Assembly: GCA_021464245.1 (NCBI GenBank) | Contig: JADCRB010000058.1 | Location: forward strand, 366,429 to 430,428 | Origin: Carallia brachiata | Lineage: Eukaryota; Streptophyta; Magnoliopsida; Malpighiales; Rhizophoraceae | Reading direction: 5' to 3' | Length of the DNA: 64,000 nucleotides | Part shown: positions 1 through 13,000 of the stretch, in pieces | Position numbering within the stretch: the first letter of the stretch is position 1 | Layout: every line of letters starts with the position of its first letter | Notes under the pieces: model-generated | The model's database searches: none | The model's input: only the letters and a program-made list of their open reading frames with translations | What the model was told of the DNA's origin: nothing | Translations under genes and position numbers: made by a program

Positions 1-306
1 CTCCAAATCAGTCATTCTGTTAGTCAAACCGTTAAAAATTACTGTTGACTAACAGAAATTTTTTTAAAAAGGTAAAATATATTATTTAAAATTTTTTTTG
101 TTATTAAATGCTTATATTTTACTATCAAATAGTAACATGTAAATTGAGATTTTGAATTTTTTATTTATTTTTTATTTTTTTTAAGATTACACAACGTATT
201 TCTGTTAACTGGTGAATTAAAATAGCGTATTTTATCTTTTTAAAAAAATCTCTGTTAATCAACAGTAATTTTTAACTGTTTGACTAACAGAAGGACTGAT
301 TTGAAG
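1..306. repeat. Foldback (MITE-like) element with long inverted arms
   Basis: The first ~75 bases and the reverse complement of ~231-306 match almost base for base; both arms share the core 'CTGTTAGTCAAAC' and a run of T then A. The ~155 bp between the arms is AT-rich and codes for nothing visible. Long arms around a short non-coding core are typical of Mutator-like MITEs or other foldback elements. The left end coincides with the window start, so a target-site duplication cannot be checked. The family assignment is inference. Confidence 0.75.
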
Positions 307-409
307 CAAAATCAAAAGGTTTATAACTGAAATGAAATTTCAAAAAGGTTTAGAATTTAAATGAAAAAAAAATCTAAAAATTTAAGACTAAATAAATTTA
401 TATCCCCAA

Positions 410-3400
410 TTAATTTAGCCTTGAGTTGGCCTCCATGTAATTGACTGCCACATACAAACATGGAAAAAGTTGCATAAAGATTATGGAAATAAATATATGA
501 AAGAACTACTTATTGTAAAGTGCCGAGAGAGAGAATGAGGGCAGCAATTGATTAAAGTATCGAAACAGAATCCTGCCTTTCCAAGTTAGAGTTCTTTCCA
601 TGCACACCCATGCACTTATAAAAGCTAATGAGGAGGCATACCTGCAACCTGATTCAGAATTTGGAATTTGGAAGACCTCTTGACAGAATTTCTAGCATCC
701 ATAGATTTTACATTCTTTAGGCCAACTTGAATGCTATTTCTTTCAAGAAATTCCAAATTGATTCCCCATTCTAGACCATTCCCTGTAATTTTCTAGTTCT
801 GCTTCTAAAAATTGTGTTAATTCCCACATGTTTGGAACTAGAATGCTATGATCTGAGACAATCAAGTATGCATGTGGTATAAGTCAAAAATCATCTGGGA
901 GAAAAGTCAAGAGTAGTCTTTCAAGTAAATGCACAAAGAGTGAGCAGACACTTAAAACTATGTGCAACAATAGACTGCAGCTTCCTAGAGTCCTATTATC
1001 ATATGTAAAGATTAAGAACCTGAAAACAACGAAGACCTGAGAGACAATATTTACCTCTTTTGCAGTTATTATATGGACAGAAATGGCATTAGGATTCCAG
1101 CCCACATTTGGAGGAACTCTGAAAGAATTGGCAAGAATAAGTACAATAAGGCAAAGCATACAGCCGAAAAAGTCTGTTACTTTAGCGACCTGCCAGAAAA
1201 AGACAAGAAACAGAAGCTTGTGTTACATGAATGTGCATATTGGCCATAATAATGATAAAAGGGACAAGATACCGGTATCAAAACTGAAAAGTCTATAGAC
1301 AAAAGCAACGTATTCTTGAAATTTACCTGATGAAACATAACCTTTTTTTAAAGGGTAACCACATTTCCCTAAGTGACGCCTACAAAGAGATTGGTTAGCA
1401 CATTTTCTTTCCAACATAAATGACGTATCTCTTTGCCTGGTTTTCTCCCAAAATCTGCATATGATGCTTGTGTAACATAGTGAATTCAGAAAACAAAGCA
1501 CCCATGGCTCCTTATTTGTGCAGAGTACTAAAATAAAATATTTGGCCTTGAAAATAGACAATCAACAAAAGCACTTAGGTTTACCTTACTTGAGGATCAA
1601 TCTGCAATAGGAAGCAAGGTTCACAAGCTTCATGCTTCAATCACCAATCATGAGTTGGGATAATCCTTCAGCATTTAAATTAGCAAAGTAAGATACCTAA
1701 ATCATAACATTGTTTTTGAATCCAGATCGTATATCCAAAGTGTGAAGAGCACCAAATTGTAATATTGACATGAATACAAAATATTAATGAGAACACTTGA
1801 ACATCCCTTTACGGAGTCTTAAGAATCATTTACAGCAGGGAAGCAAGAATAACAAAAATCCATGCCTTGATCACCAACAGGTGTTAATAGTTGGCATCAT
1901 TCCTTAAACATTTAAATGAGCCCAAATTATAAGATTGTTGCTGAAGCCAAATTTGTTTGCCTAAAGTCCAGGACATGAAGAGCTTTCCAAAATATCTGCA
2001 ATAATAAACAAAGCAAAACCTGATGAGGAAGACAACTCTTGACATTCAATTACCATTGTAAACTCAAATTCGGACAAGGAAGTTCTACCTCACACATTTC
2101 TTTCAGTTTGCAGCCACTATTGCCAATTTAAGACTCAGAGAAATTCTGACAAGATAAAAAACAGCAAACCATCAAAAGTATAACACAGGTGTCACAGCCT
2201 AGAAAAACTGTAAGGTCATCCAAAATGTGTTCAGCATCCCAATGGCTAATACCATATTGATTTCCAACAATTAAAGATTATACAACAAGCATATAAGTTG
2301 AGCACCTTTCCTTGTAAAACAGCAAGAGAAGCAACTCCTTTCTTTGAGTTTTTCTCTGGGCATGCCCAATTTTGTTTTCTTGCTTCCCATGGCAGGTGCA
2401 TTTCCCCAACAAATGAAATGAAAATTGTAGTCATTGTGCAAAACAGAGTCAAAGTCTGCTTCTACCTCTTGGTTATGCTCCAAGCAACACAAGCCACTAT
2501 TTCATTACCTCAAAACGAAGAGAGGGAGGAAATATCAAAGCAGTTGAAAGAACTGACTGTCTCCTCTTCTTGTCTCTGGTTCAAGCAACACAAACTCATA
2601 TTTCAAAGTGCAGAGATATTGGAGATGAAGTAGCAAAGAAGATGAGAAACCTAACTCTTATCTAAAGGCAAAGTAACCAAAAGATTCTACCTGCTTCTCA
2701 GCATAGGAAAGGACTTTTACTTTGATATAAATAGCCTCAAAATGGTAACAAAAGAAGCTATCATTAACAGACAATGAAGCATAATTCTTACCAAGAAAGA
2801 GAGTTTCTTGGATTTTGTAGACATCATTGATGCTTTTCATGCCTTCAAATTTCCTTTATTGAATTTTGTTCACTGCATCCTTTGCAATAAATCTAGCATC
2901 TTATCCACATATGTAAAATAACTGGTTTCATGAGTAATCAAAAAATGACTGCAAAAAGGGCAAGATGCTCGGATGACATACCCATTTGCTGCTTTGGAAC
3001 TTCTATTTCAGATCTATCAGGATTAATGACATGACAGCAGCACAACCCCTACAGTAAATGATTGACAACTTAGTTCATGAAATGTCAAAAACTTGAATTA
3101 TATATAATTACAACCACAATATTCTGTGCTGATCATACCTGTTATTCAATATCATGGACCTTCAATAAAGTTCTTAAATAAAACTAAAGCTCAGAAGAGA
3201 AGGAATTCATTGGTGACAGGGCTAATGAGCCAGAGCTATATACTTTAAGGTCATAATTTAAATGAATCAACTCTTTGAGCCATAGCGTCTTTCAATTCTT
3301 CAACAGCATCAAAACAAAACAGAAATTGACAGTTTCTCAAATTCAAAGATAATGTGGCATGAGACATGGCAAGGTTACTTAGTGATAATGCAAATGTTTA

Positions 3401-4260
3401 GGCTAACACTAGAATGCATAGGAACAATAACAAAGATGGCTCAAGACAATTTTTTTTAATCCAAAACATAAAATGGATGAACTGTGTAACAATTATTGGG
3501 GAAAAACTGAACAACAAAAAAAAGTTAACTACAAGCTCCTAAAAAAACAGCGGAAACTAGCAATCAATATATGCATCGAAATAGAAATGACGGAACACTC
3601 ACATTGATGATGCAAAACGCAAGAGCCACTTACGATCAAAGCAAAAGCGTCAGAAAAACTTTGGCACTGCAATTGTACATCTCAACCATGCAGGCAATAC
3701 AGGTGGTGGCTGAAGGCAAAGATCTAGCACCAAATTAGAGGAGGCATGGGACAGTTCCCAACTAAGATAAAAGAACAATCTTCCTGACCATATGTCAAGT
3801 GGTACATAAAGGAAATGCATAAAAAGAAAAAAAAAAGAAAGAAAAAGAAAGCAAGAACCCCCGGATTAACTTTATGTCTCACAATAATGGACAGACCTTC
3901 CAATCAACTCAAGATTCAAATACTAGAAAGTAAAATCAACAAATATTGAAGTTACGTTAAATAAGGTCTTTATCTTTAGCTGCAAGGCCGGCGTCTCTGG
4001 AATAAACAAACCGAACAAATGAATGTAATTCTGTTGACCTGAAGCCCATCTTTTACGGGCGGAGTCTAACAAAGAAGTGAGGAAAATTTTTCGGTACACC
4101 GGAAGCGGCTCGAGTAGTACGGAGATGTGGCCGTTGGGGGCCTAGGGTTTGCAGAGATGGAAAAGAAAGAGAACATTGCCCATCAGGTTTCGATTAAAAG
4201 AAAGATTAAGAAAATAGATCTTTTACCTGAATGGTCGTCTTCTATGACTAATGAATCCAT
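410..4260 (-). CDS. Unrecognised multi-exon gene, frame-disrupted
   Basis: I do not recognise the product. A plausible start lies at 4260 (MDSLVIEDDHS, then a CAG|GTAAAA donor at 4227). The end is well supported: an exon closing at 642 with GCAG|GTATGC joins a last exon at 444-410 (acceptor GTGGCAG) reading VNYMEANSRLN and a TAA stop. Between them are stretches with coding character: about 3630-3750 (includes LPAWLRCTIAVPKF), 3250-3330 (DAVEELKDAMAQRVDSF), 2870-2950 (VDKMLDLLQRM), 2793-2856 (EGMKSINDVYKIQETLF before a GTAAG donor), 1328-1380 and 642-860 (WELTQFLEAELENYREW, LKNVKSMDARNSVKRSSKF). Neighbouring stretches lie in different frames without introns between them, for example near 745-750, 2855-2875, 3255-3260 and 3637-3641, where adding or removing one or two bases would rejoin the frames. 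Either this is a decaying gene or the local sequence has indel errors. The segments look helical and charged, perhaps coiled coil. Exon boundaries in the middle are uncertain. Confidence 0.4.
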
Positions 4261-4460
4261 CGCCGGAATCGAATGAAGGAACTGAGGAAGATTTTCTGGC
4301 ACCGGCGGCAGCGGAGCAGGGCATCTGAAATTTGGCCGCCGGACAGTGCGCGAAAGTGGAACGGTGTTCGGGGTTTAGGGTTTGAAGAGATTGGAAAATC
4401 TCTTCTTGAATTCTTGAACAGAAGAGAAAATTGCAGCTTGATTTTTCTGGAGGGCTCTCA

Positions 4461-6318
4461 ATAACAATGTTTTGACGGAAACTAGCCGTTGCGCTCAGTA
4501 CTCCTCATCAAGGGAGCAAAGATTAATTGACCAGAATACCCTCGGCAGCCTTGCAGGAAAGTTCAACGTTTTTTTTTTTTTTTTTTGGTTTAATTTTTTT
4601 GGGAACATGCTCTTTCAGTTTCGGCCATATTATCATAGAAGTCTAATGAAGCCCAATAATCTTTTTCTTTTTTGTTAAAGCCCATTTCTCAATTACGTGG
4701 TGGCTTCTACCCATTTGAGCCCACATAAAATCTTTACTAACATACCTGGGCTGGGCTTTGAGAACAATTTTTACCTCCATATAAAATTTCTTTTTTTTTA
4801 AAAAAAAAAATTAGGACTAAAAAAATTGCAAATACACTAGTGATAGGAAAGTCGTCCATTGCTTCTTGGTTTGGATCTTCGAGCTTGATTACTTACCAAA
4901 CTAAAAATTTATTCAAGCTTGTGCAATTGTAATGATATAATGTATAACAAAAAAATATCACTATTTCTTTCTAGTTAACATTTTTTTATTACAATTTTAT
5001 AAAATATACTAATTATTTCAGCTTGAATAGTTTGTGGATAACTTTTTATTTAGTTATAAACATTTACTGTTACCACTAAAAGGCAGTGAAGCTAAACATA
5101 TGGGAATATCTATCTTTTTCGCTTGCTTAAAATCAAGCCTTTCTTGTTGTCATTTATCAAGCAATTTAGACTAATAAATTAAAAGGAAGCCCGAGTGTTC
5201 TATTAATTGTACAATTAGCGTTTAAATTATACTTTTCCATGTTGTTTTTTATCAAGCAATTTAGAGCCCCAAACTAAAAGGGACTTTGACTACAAGCTTT
5301 ATTAGCTGTACAACTATAATTAAACAGGCTAAATTATTTCTTTGCTAACAAATTTTGTAGAAAAATCTCACCTACATTTTCACAAAACTTAAACGAAGTA
5401 TTTCGGAACTTACGATAATAATGAAATTCATCAGTCATTCTCATACTTTCTGTCCAGCAATGCTTGAAAGCAATGGACCGTTTGCCAGGATGTGTCAGAG
5501 ATGTTGGGTACATGATCCATTTCAACACAAATCTCGAGTCACCACTCACCAACGTTGCCCTTCCCACCACAGCACTACCGCTTGCGTTGCGGCCGTTGGC
5601 ACCACACATCCTGTCGTGGTGGGATTGCTATATTATCGTTAACTTATAGTGGCAGCTCCAAAGCTACTCTTTGTTGATAGAAGTCATGGTAGTCCATCAT
5701 TGGAAGATAGTAGGTGAGCTCCACAGCTACTCTTTGCACATATGCACATTGGCCTATTCCCAAAGCAAAGTTTTGAATTTTTAGAAGATGAAACCAGATT
5801 CTGAAATTTCGAATGGCTTTTCTTGTTGGACAAAATTGAAAATCACATTAAAAGTGTTAGAGATGTCTTGGTGGGATATGAACGGGAGTCCAATATTTGG
5901 TGACCCCACAACAATTAGCTATCCAAATGGCATATGGATTGTTCAAAATATGGAGAATGCGCACAACGGCTGATAAGCCTGGACTTTCCGTTTTGGAAAA
6001 AGTTATGTTAGTTAAAAAAAAATACTTGAAATTTTACCTAAATACAACTACTTATATTTGATGTACAACTAGTTAAATTTTATGTACAAAAAAATAATAG
6101 TAATTTTTTTTCTTTATTTTAGTTGCACTTGAAAACTGAATAATTGTAAATTAAATACAGACAATTATATTCAGATAGCATTTCTAACAATTTTTTGTTA
6201 AAAAATGTAACGGAACTCTTTGTTTTTTAGCTTTTTAAAATCATAGTAGTGCAAGAGGATGCATGTGAAACAATCTTCCAACATAGCTAGGGAGGATTTT
6301 CCAAGGAATGGCCCCACT
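4461..6318. other. Intergenic, no gene seen
   Basis: AT-rich DNA with homopolymer tracts, for example T18 near 4569-4586 and an A-run near 4800. Several open frames of 60-91 codons overlap on both strands around 5334-5650, but none has splice signals, a recognisable domain or a consistent frame. I see no RNA gene or transposon ends. Confidence 0.5.
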
Positions 6319-7580
6319 GCATGTTCATATTTTGTCTTTGAGCTCTGCCCGTGGCTCTTTTGTCTATTTTTTCACAGAAGATTCCTTTTTAATTAAATTA
6401 CAGATGAGTTTGAATAGGCCGACGGAGATACAGGCCATAGACGGGCGATAGCGAAAAATTTTTTGAGAAAAAGTTTATGGCTCGACAAAACACTGTTATT
6501 CCCATATTATTGCATTAATAACAAAATTTCAATTTTTTTAAAAAATTAAAGTTTAGAATATTATTAAGTATATTTAAGATAAAATTAATTATATTTAAGA
6601 TTTATTTTTTTAAAAAAGAAAAAAGAGGAAATAGCACTGAAGTAGTGCTGTTTTGTAAGTTATGTAATGAAGTTTTTTTTTTTTTTTTCGTGGAAGAGGA
6701 TATATGAAGGGTAAGAAATCAATGAAAATATATAACAATTTTCATATAATCTGCAATAAAAGATAGTTGCATATTATACCAGGACTGTTTCATATTTTAC
6801 ACTATATTGTTGCATATAAAAAAAAAAAAAAAAGTAACTTTAAGTTGTGGACCCCACTCTAATCCATCTTCCGCGTGTTGGTTTTTCCGGTCCAATGATA
6901 TATATATAGTTTTTGGTTACTGGGTTAAAAGAGTAAATAATTGACAAAAATGTATTAATCCGAATTAAGTTTACAAAAAAAAATTGTCGTATGATTTCGG
7001 AGGATGTGGTATGAAAATAGTCACGATTTTGACACTTATAAGAACCTTGATTTGTTCATACTTCGTCTTGGACTTCTGCCCACGGCTCTTTTGTCAATTT
7101 TGTCGTGGAAGATTCCTTTTCAATAAAATTACAGGATGAGTTTGAATAGGCCGAAGGGGAAACAGGCCATAGACTGGGTCACGGTGGATTCCAAGCGAAA
7201 CTTTTTATTTTTTTTCATTTTTTTAAAAAAATATATATGATATCCAACAAAATTAGTGAGAATGTGCAACAATTTTCATATAATGCGTAAGAAAAAATGG
7301 TGTACGTTATACAATAATTGTTTCACATTTTATACTGTATCGTTATATTTTTTACATAACTCGTCACACATCTTATACTAAAAAAAAGCAAACAAAAACT
7401 TTAGGTGGTGGGACTCGCTCCCGTCCTGTCTCCCGCCCGTCTGTTTTCCAGTTTATAAATTTTTGTCGTAATCGGAAATAAGGACAGAAACAAAAAATTT
7501 TTATGGAATTTTGGAGGACAAGGTATGAAAACAATTACAAGGTTGAGATTACAGAAACCTTGATTCGTTATTCAAATCTC
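6319..7580. repeat. Imperfect tandem duplication upstream of the carboxypeptidase gene
   Basis: Two diverged copies lie head to tail: about 6319-7054 and 7054-7580. Matching landmarks appear in the same order in each. They are 'GGCTCTTTTGTC' (6354 and 7083), 'GAGTTTGAATAGGCCGA' (6408 and 7139), 'CAATTTTCATATAAT' (6736 and 7269), a GC-rich stretch ending in a thymine-rich 'GTTTTTCC/GTTTTCC' (~6880 and ~7443), and 'GGTATGAAAA' with 'ACCTTGATT' after it (7009 and 7523). The second copy is about 200 bp shorter, mainly in the AT-rich middle. The right end stops about 200 bp before the start codon of the next gene, so the duplication occupies its likely promoter. Confidence 0.7.
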
Positions 7581-7744
7581 CGGAAGATTCTTCACTAAAA
7601 TTTTGATGTCAATTCTTGCACATTAATCATTGGAGAGTTGTTATCTCACATGTGGCATTATCCAGTGTTCACTGATTCTTTCATAGAGAACGCATCATTT
7701 ATCTGCTTAATAAAACCCCACAGCTCTCTGTCCCCTCTCTCTCA

Positions 7745-7767
7745 ACACACACACACACACACACACA
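7745..7767. repeat. (CA)n microsatellite in the 5' leader
   Basis: An uninterrupted CA dinucleotide run of about 11 units sits just upstream of the carboxypeptidase start codon, probably in its 5' untranslated leader. It follows a CT-rich patch. Confidence 0.9.
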
Positions 7768-7783
7768 AGCAAACAGAGTCAGA

Positions 7784-10064
7784 ATGCTTCGGCAGCGCTG
7801 GATTGTCATCATTGCAATTATTTGGGCAGCTTCTTCAACTTTTTCAGCAATCTCAAAAGCTGATAAAATTGTGGCTTTGCCAGGCCAGCCAAAGGTCAGC
7901 TTCCAACAATATGCAGGCTACATAACCATTGATGAAAAGCAGCATAGAGCTCTTTTCTACTACTTTGCTGAGGCAGAGAAAGAGCCTGCTTCTAAGCCTC
8001 TTGTTCTTTGGCTAAATGGAGGTAAACCCTTGTGCTTTACTCTGACAGTGCTTCTAACTGATGAAAACTAGTTAAAAATATATTCTTGGTTGGTGGGTTT
8101 TGTAGGACCTGGCTGTTCATCCATTGGAGCTGGAGCTTTCTGCGAGCATGGCCCTTTCAAACCAAGTGGAGACATTTTGGTCCAAAATGATTATAGCTGG
8201 AATAAAGGTATAAGTTATGATTCATTACACTTTCATAAAGTGAAATGTGAGACTGTGCATTCTGATTGTTGAGTGGTTTGCTAATGTCTTGTTTTTGTGT
8301 CCTTTTTTCTTTTCCTACAGAAGCAAATATGTTATACCTGGAATCACCTGCAGGGGTTGGCTTCTCCTACTCTGCTAACGAATCTTTCTACACATCTGCG
8401 AACGACGAGATTACAGGTCTCTTTGCATATATATTTTCTTCATAAAGCCCTGTTAAGCGTAAATTGACATATTGCTTATAATCTTACATTGCTAATGGCT
8501 TAATTCCTTAACATGCAGCAAGGGATAATCTTGCATTTCTTGAACGCTGGTTTAAAAAATTCCCAGAATACAAAGGAAGGGAATTCTTCATCACAGGAGA
8601 GAGCTATGGAGGTAGCTTGTTTTCAATCATAATTTTAACAACGAGGCCTCTTTCCTTTTTTTTCTCCTTTGGTGGTGACTGACAAAAGACTAAAATTTCT
8701 TACTAGGACACTATGTTCCAGTGCTTGCACAACTTATTGTCCGGTCGGGCTTGAAATTCAATCTAAAAGGAATAGCAGTAAGTAACTGGGATGTTCTTTT
8801 AAGCATTTATCTGCAACAGCATATTTTCCAATTTAAGTAAATAACAATAGAAGCAAGCTTCAAACTTTAATTGCTGCAGATAGGGAATCCACTTCTAGAC
8901 TTCAACATCGACTTCAACTCGAGAGCCGAGTACTTTTGGTCTCATGGACTAATATCAGATGCAACCTACGAAATCTTCACCACTGTCTGCAACTACTCTC
9001 AGATAAGGAGACAGCGTCAGGCCGGCTCTCTTTCGCCTGCTTGCGCTCAAGTAAGTCGACAGTTCTCAAGCGAAATCAGTAATTTCGTAGACACGTACGA
9101 TGTCACTCTTGATGTCTGTTTATCGACAATTGAATCACAATCGCAAAAGTTGAACCAAGTGGTAAGCAAGCTCCATTAGTTTCTCCCATTCATTAGTCTT
9201 TCATTCCTTGTCTTGTTCGCAAAATTTAAATGTATTCTAATGGGCAGGATCGTGCAACACAAATAGACGTTTGTGTGGAAGATGAAACTATAAAGTACTT
9301 GAACAGAAAAGATGTGCAAGAAGCTATTCATGCCCAGCTTGTAGGAGTCAGTAAATGGACCGTCTGCAGCGAGTAATGATCTGATTGACTACTGGGATTG
9401 TATAGACATAATTCAATGTCGACAATAGTCTGATCCTTTTCATACATCTTTTTTATGATGACAGTGTCCTCAGATATGAGATGCAAGATCTAGAAATACC
9501 CACTTATCCCATTCTAGGGAGGCTTGTTCAATCCGGCATCCGGGTTCTCATCTACAGGTAACTTTGCACAATTTTAGTGTCTTCAGACATGTTTATCGTG
9601 CAATGGAAGTGACATTTCTGCAAATTCAACAGTGGAGATCAAGATTCAGTTATCCCCTTGACTGGAACAAGGACAGTAGTGAATGGTTTGGCCAAGCAAT
9701 TGGGACTAAACACCACTGTTCCATATAGAGCCTGGTTGGAAGGTAAACAGGTATGGTTGATTCTGTATCACATAGTTTTTTTTTGCATATTTTATTGTAT
9801 TTCCCAACAAAGTTTAAACAATATTCCGGGTAGTAATTAACCTTAAAGAAAAAGATTGAAATCTGGGATTACTTAATGATGCCACCGTATCATTATATTG
9901 TTTAACAGGTTGCAGGGTGGACACAAGCTTACGGAGAAAATTTAACATTCGCCACCATCAGAGGAGCATCTCATGAAGCGCCATTTTCACAGCCAGAAAG
10001 ATCACTCGTATTGTTCAAGGCATTTTTAGAAGCAAAGCCTCTGCCACAACCCACATTGATTTAG
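7784..10064 (+). CDS. Serine carboxypeptidase-like protein (SCPL45/46 type)
   Basis: Ten exons (7784-8021, 8106-8207, 8321-8416, 8519-8611, 8707-8777, 8880-9161, 9248-9372, 9465-9557, 9633-9750, 9909-10064) join in frame with GT-AG borders to give 457 aa, the usual family length. Residues 1-26 form a signal peptide (hydrophobic [10 protein letters not shown]), so the enzyme enters the secretory path and probably reaches the vacuole or apoplast. Family S10 marks are present: [13 protein letters not shown] (oxyanion region, ~72-84), [11 protein letters not shown], the GESYGG nucleophile elbow with Ser174, SGDQD holding the acidic member (D369 or D371), and [12 protein letters not shown] with His428. 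The SLPGQP-like [15 protein letters not shown] near the mature N-terminus and the overall sequence resemble Arabidopsis SCPL45/46, type II carboxypeptidases. The physiological substrate is unknown; some SCPL relatives are acyltransferases, but those form a separate clade. No frame break or missing catalytic residue was found. Confidence 0.95.
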
Positions 10065-13000
10065 CAAGCCGATTCATTAACAACAGAATCAGCTCAGTAC
10101 TGTCAATTGTTCGCAAAGACTTCTAATTTTTCTTCACTTCGGTGCAAAAGTTGTTTACCAACTTGTCAATGCAATCATCAAATTTAATGCACCATTATTC
10201 GAACTAAAATTTTCAGGCTGCAACCTTACACCTTGCCAGAACCAGTCCAAACTCGAAGACAATCCATCATCAACATGTTGTTCTTAGCTTCATCAATCCT
10301 TTGAGCTACCATAAGTGAACCTTAAAACTCTTTTACTTCTGTTTTATTCTTCTTTGTTTTTTTTTTTCTAAAAAAGAAATGAAGAATGATATCTTACAGT
10401 ATCATTAAAGAATGTTGAAATTTTATATTCTTATCACGTGTTTTTAATTTTCATCATGTCAAATTTAGTTCTACAACTTAATTTTTATTACAGAATTCAA
10501 ATCCTTAATTTTTCACACCAACTTGAATCTTTCGGTAAGTTGAACTACCTTTTTTTTTTTTTAATCCTAAAGCCACGTTTCTTCTTCTTCTTCATCGTCA
10601 TCATCAATAGTAAACAGCAATTAGACCGTCGGTTGATTTTAACGTATGTCGACACATTAATTTTAATTACCTAGCTGCATGAAACCGTTTAGGCCCATAG
10701 TGTAGGTAGTTATTGGGTCTATGCAGGCCTGGATTAATCAAACTGGCCTTCGGCAAATTGTGCAGTGAAACCGTATGACCCAATAAGATCAAACGTGGAC
10801 TTGGTTCATGCAGAATTTCGATTGTGGACGAAATGCCGCTCATCTTGGGCTGTTATAAAAGCCTTTAGTTCTATTTTGGCCCAGAATGAAAGCCCAATTA
10901 TGGTCAAAAGTGCAAGTTTAAAAACTAGTCCGGACTTGGCACACACTCCTAGGTTCCCATAGATTACAGATGGCAGCCTATACAGTAATTTTATGTGAAA
11001 GCAGAATTTTTGTTTTTCGGTAAAAAAAGTCATAACAGATATAACAGTCGTTAGATTTGTGGGTGGAGATTAAAGTAATTTTTTTTTATTTGACTATCGT
11101 TCAACTACCCTTAAGAAGCAGACGCACTATCTAAATACTGTTGAATCCAGTGAGTCTTTCTCACATCTAATTATAGTGTTGATGAGTTTTAAACCGACAA
11201 CTACACTTCTACTAAATCCTAAATAATTGGAGCGGATGAATGTTTCAATGTTAGAATTCAAACTTAGGTCATGACAGTGGAAAATATAGCGGGTAACTAT
11301 TATGCTTGCACTTCAAATAGTTGTGAAAGCAGTATTGTTTTGCCAAAATTAACGAGTTCTCATGATCTGATGTGATTAAACCATACCATTGTTCTTAACA
11401 TGATTATGCTTATTCACCACCAAACAGACCAAAAAGAAGGCTCTTATGAGAAAGTGAATTATTTATGAGACAGCTAGGCCTAATTATGGTTAAGTTGACC
11501 ATATTATATCAAAGTAAGATTAACCCAACAACAAAGATAATGACTAATGTGCTTAAAAAAAAAGAAAAAAAAAAGATAATGACTACGGACTTTCTTCAAT
11601 GGGAAATCTATTTCGATTATAGTATATAGGTCTACCCATGAATTTTTGGGACATTTGGGAATTCCATTGACCACAGACCTGTTGCTTATAACTCTGATTT
11701 ATTTCAATGAGCAACAGACGCACACCCACAAATGCATGAAAGAAGAGGACTATCTTCAATGATCAAAAGCAAGTTATATATATAGATGGGGCTCTATAAG
11801 CATGATTAGCCATTAACAAGGATGGCAAAGTTTTTGAACACATAATGAGAAATCTCATGTAGCAGTTATGTTCCAATAATGATCAGACCAGGACTTTGAC
11901 CAAAAGGGGTTTTAAAACAAAAGCAAATGTAGAAAGCTAAAAGCAAAATGATAAAAAAGGAGAAGCTCTAGCCAATTGTTGCGTGCATATAGAGCAATAT
12001 ATTCTTTGTCTTAATCATTCCGCGCATGTATTCATAACGACAATGCCCATCTATGACTTTGAGGGATTTGATTTTCTTGCTTCTTGCCATATAAAGGTCA
12101 TGCCGTGCCACTCAATTATCTTTTTACACCACCAGCTCAACGTTGAGCCTTTGAGAAGGGCTTCTCAACAAATCTTTCAATATATATATTTATACCCTTT
12201 TCTTTTGGCTGGGGTGCCCCCCCGAGGGGGGAGGGGGTGGGGGAGTTGTTGCGGGGAGAAAATAAAATTAAACCTATATACTGTAAACTAGAAAAAGAAA
12301 AAAAATTTACCCATGAGTTTTTTTTTTTTTTTGTTGTAATCCATGAGTTTCATGTACCCATCTTTGCTAACCAAAAATGAAATGTGACCAAGAACACAAT
12401 CATTTTCTGTAAGGTTTGATCACTGCACACGTCGTCCTTGTATCATCTTCCACCCCGTAATGTCCCACCAAGCTCCAAACTTAATATTCTTTTCCCTCGT
12501 TGCTTCTTCGTTAACAAATGTTGCCAACAAAAGGTGTGTAATCTTGTAACTGGCACAAGATTTAATCAATAAAATTCAAAAATTTCGTATTTCTAACATA
12601 ATTAGTTGAAATATTTAATTAACACCTCTTAAACCTGAGTCTTAATGATTCTATTCACTTTATTATTCACTTTATGTAGTTTTTCAATCTTATTGTAAAA
12701 ATAATAATAATAATAATAAGTAAAATAAAATAAAAAACAAGAGTAAAACCCAAAGCATACGCGCGCCAAAATGGCTACATAAGCGACCTTAAATCAAAGG
12801 TAACCATACAGATTTGACTACAATTATATTGGAGCGTCACATTGTGGAAAGATGCATCTTTGTATTGGGTCCACTTTTCACATCTTAATCAGGTAGTGCT
12901 TGTCATTCTTGTCAAATTATACAGCCATGGAATTAATTATGATAATTGACCTTAAGGTATAATTATAAAGCAGTTTATTTTGTCACTTCAGTAAGTTTTA

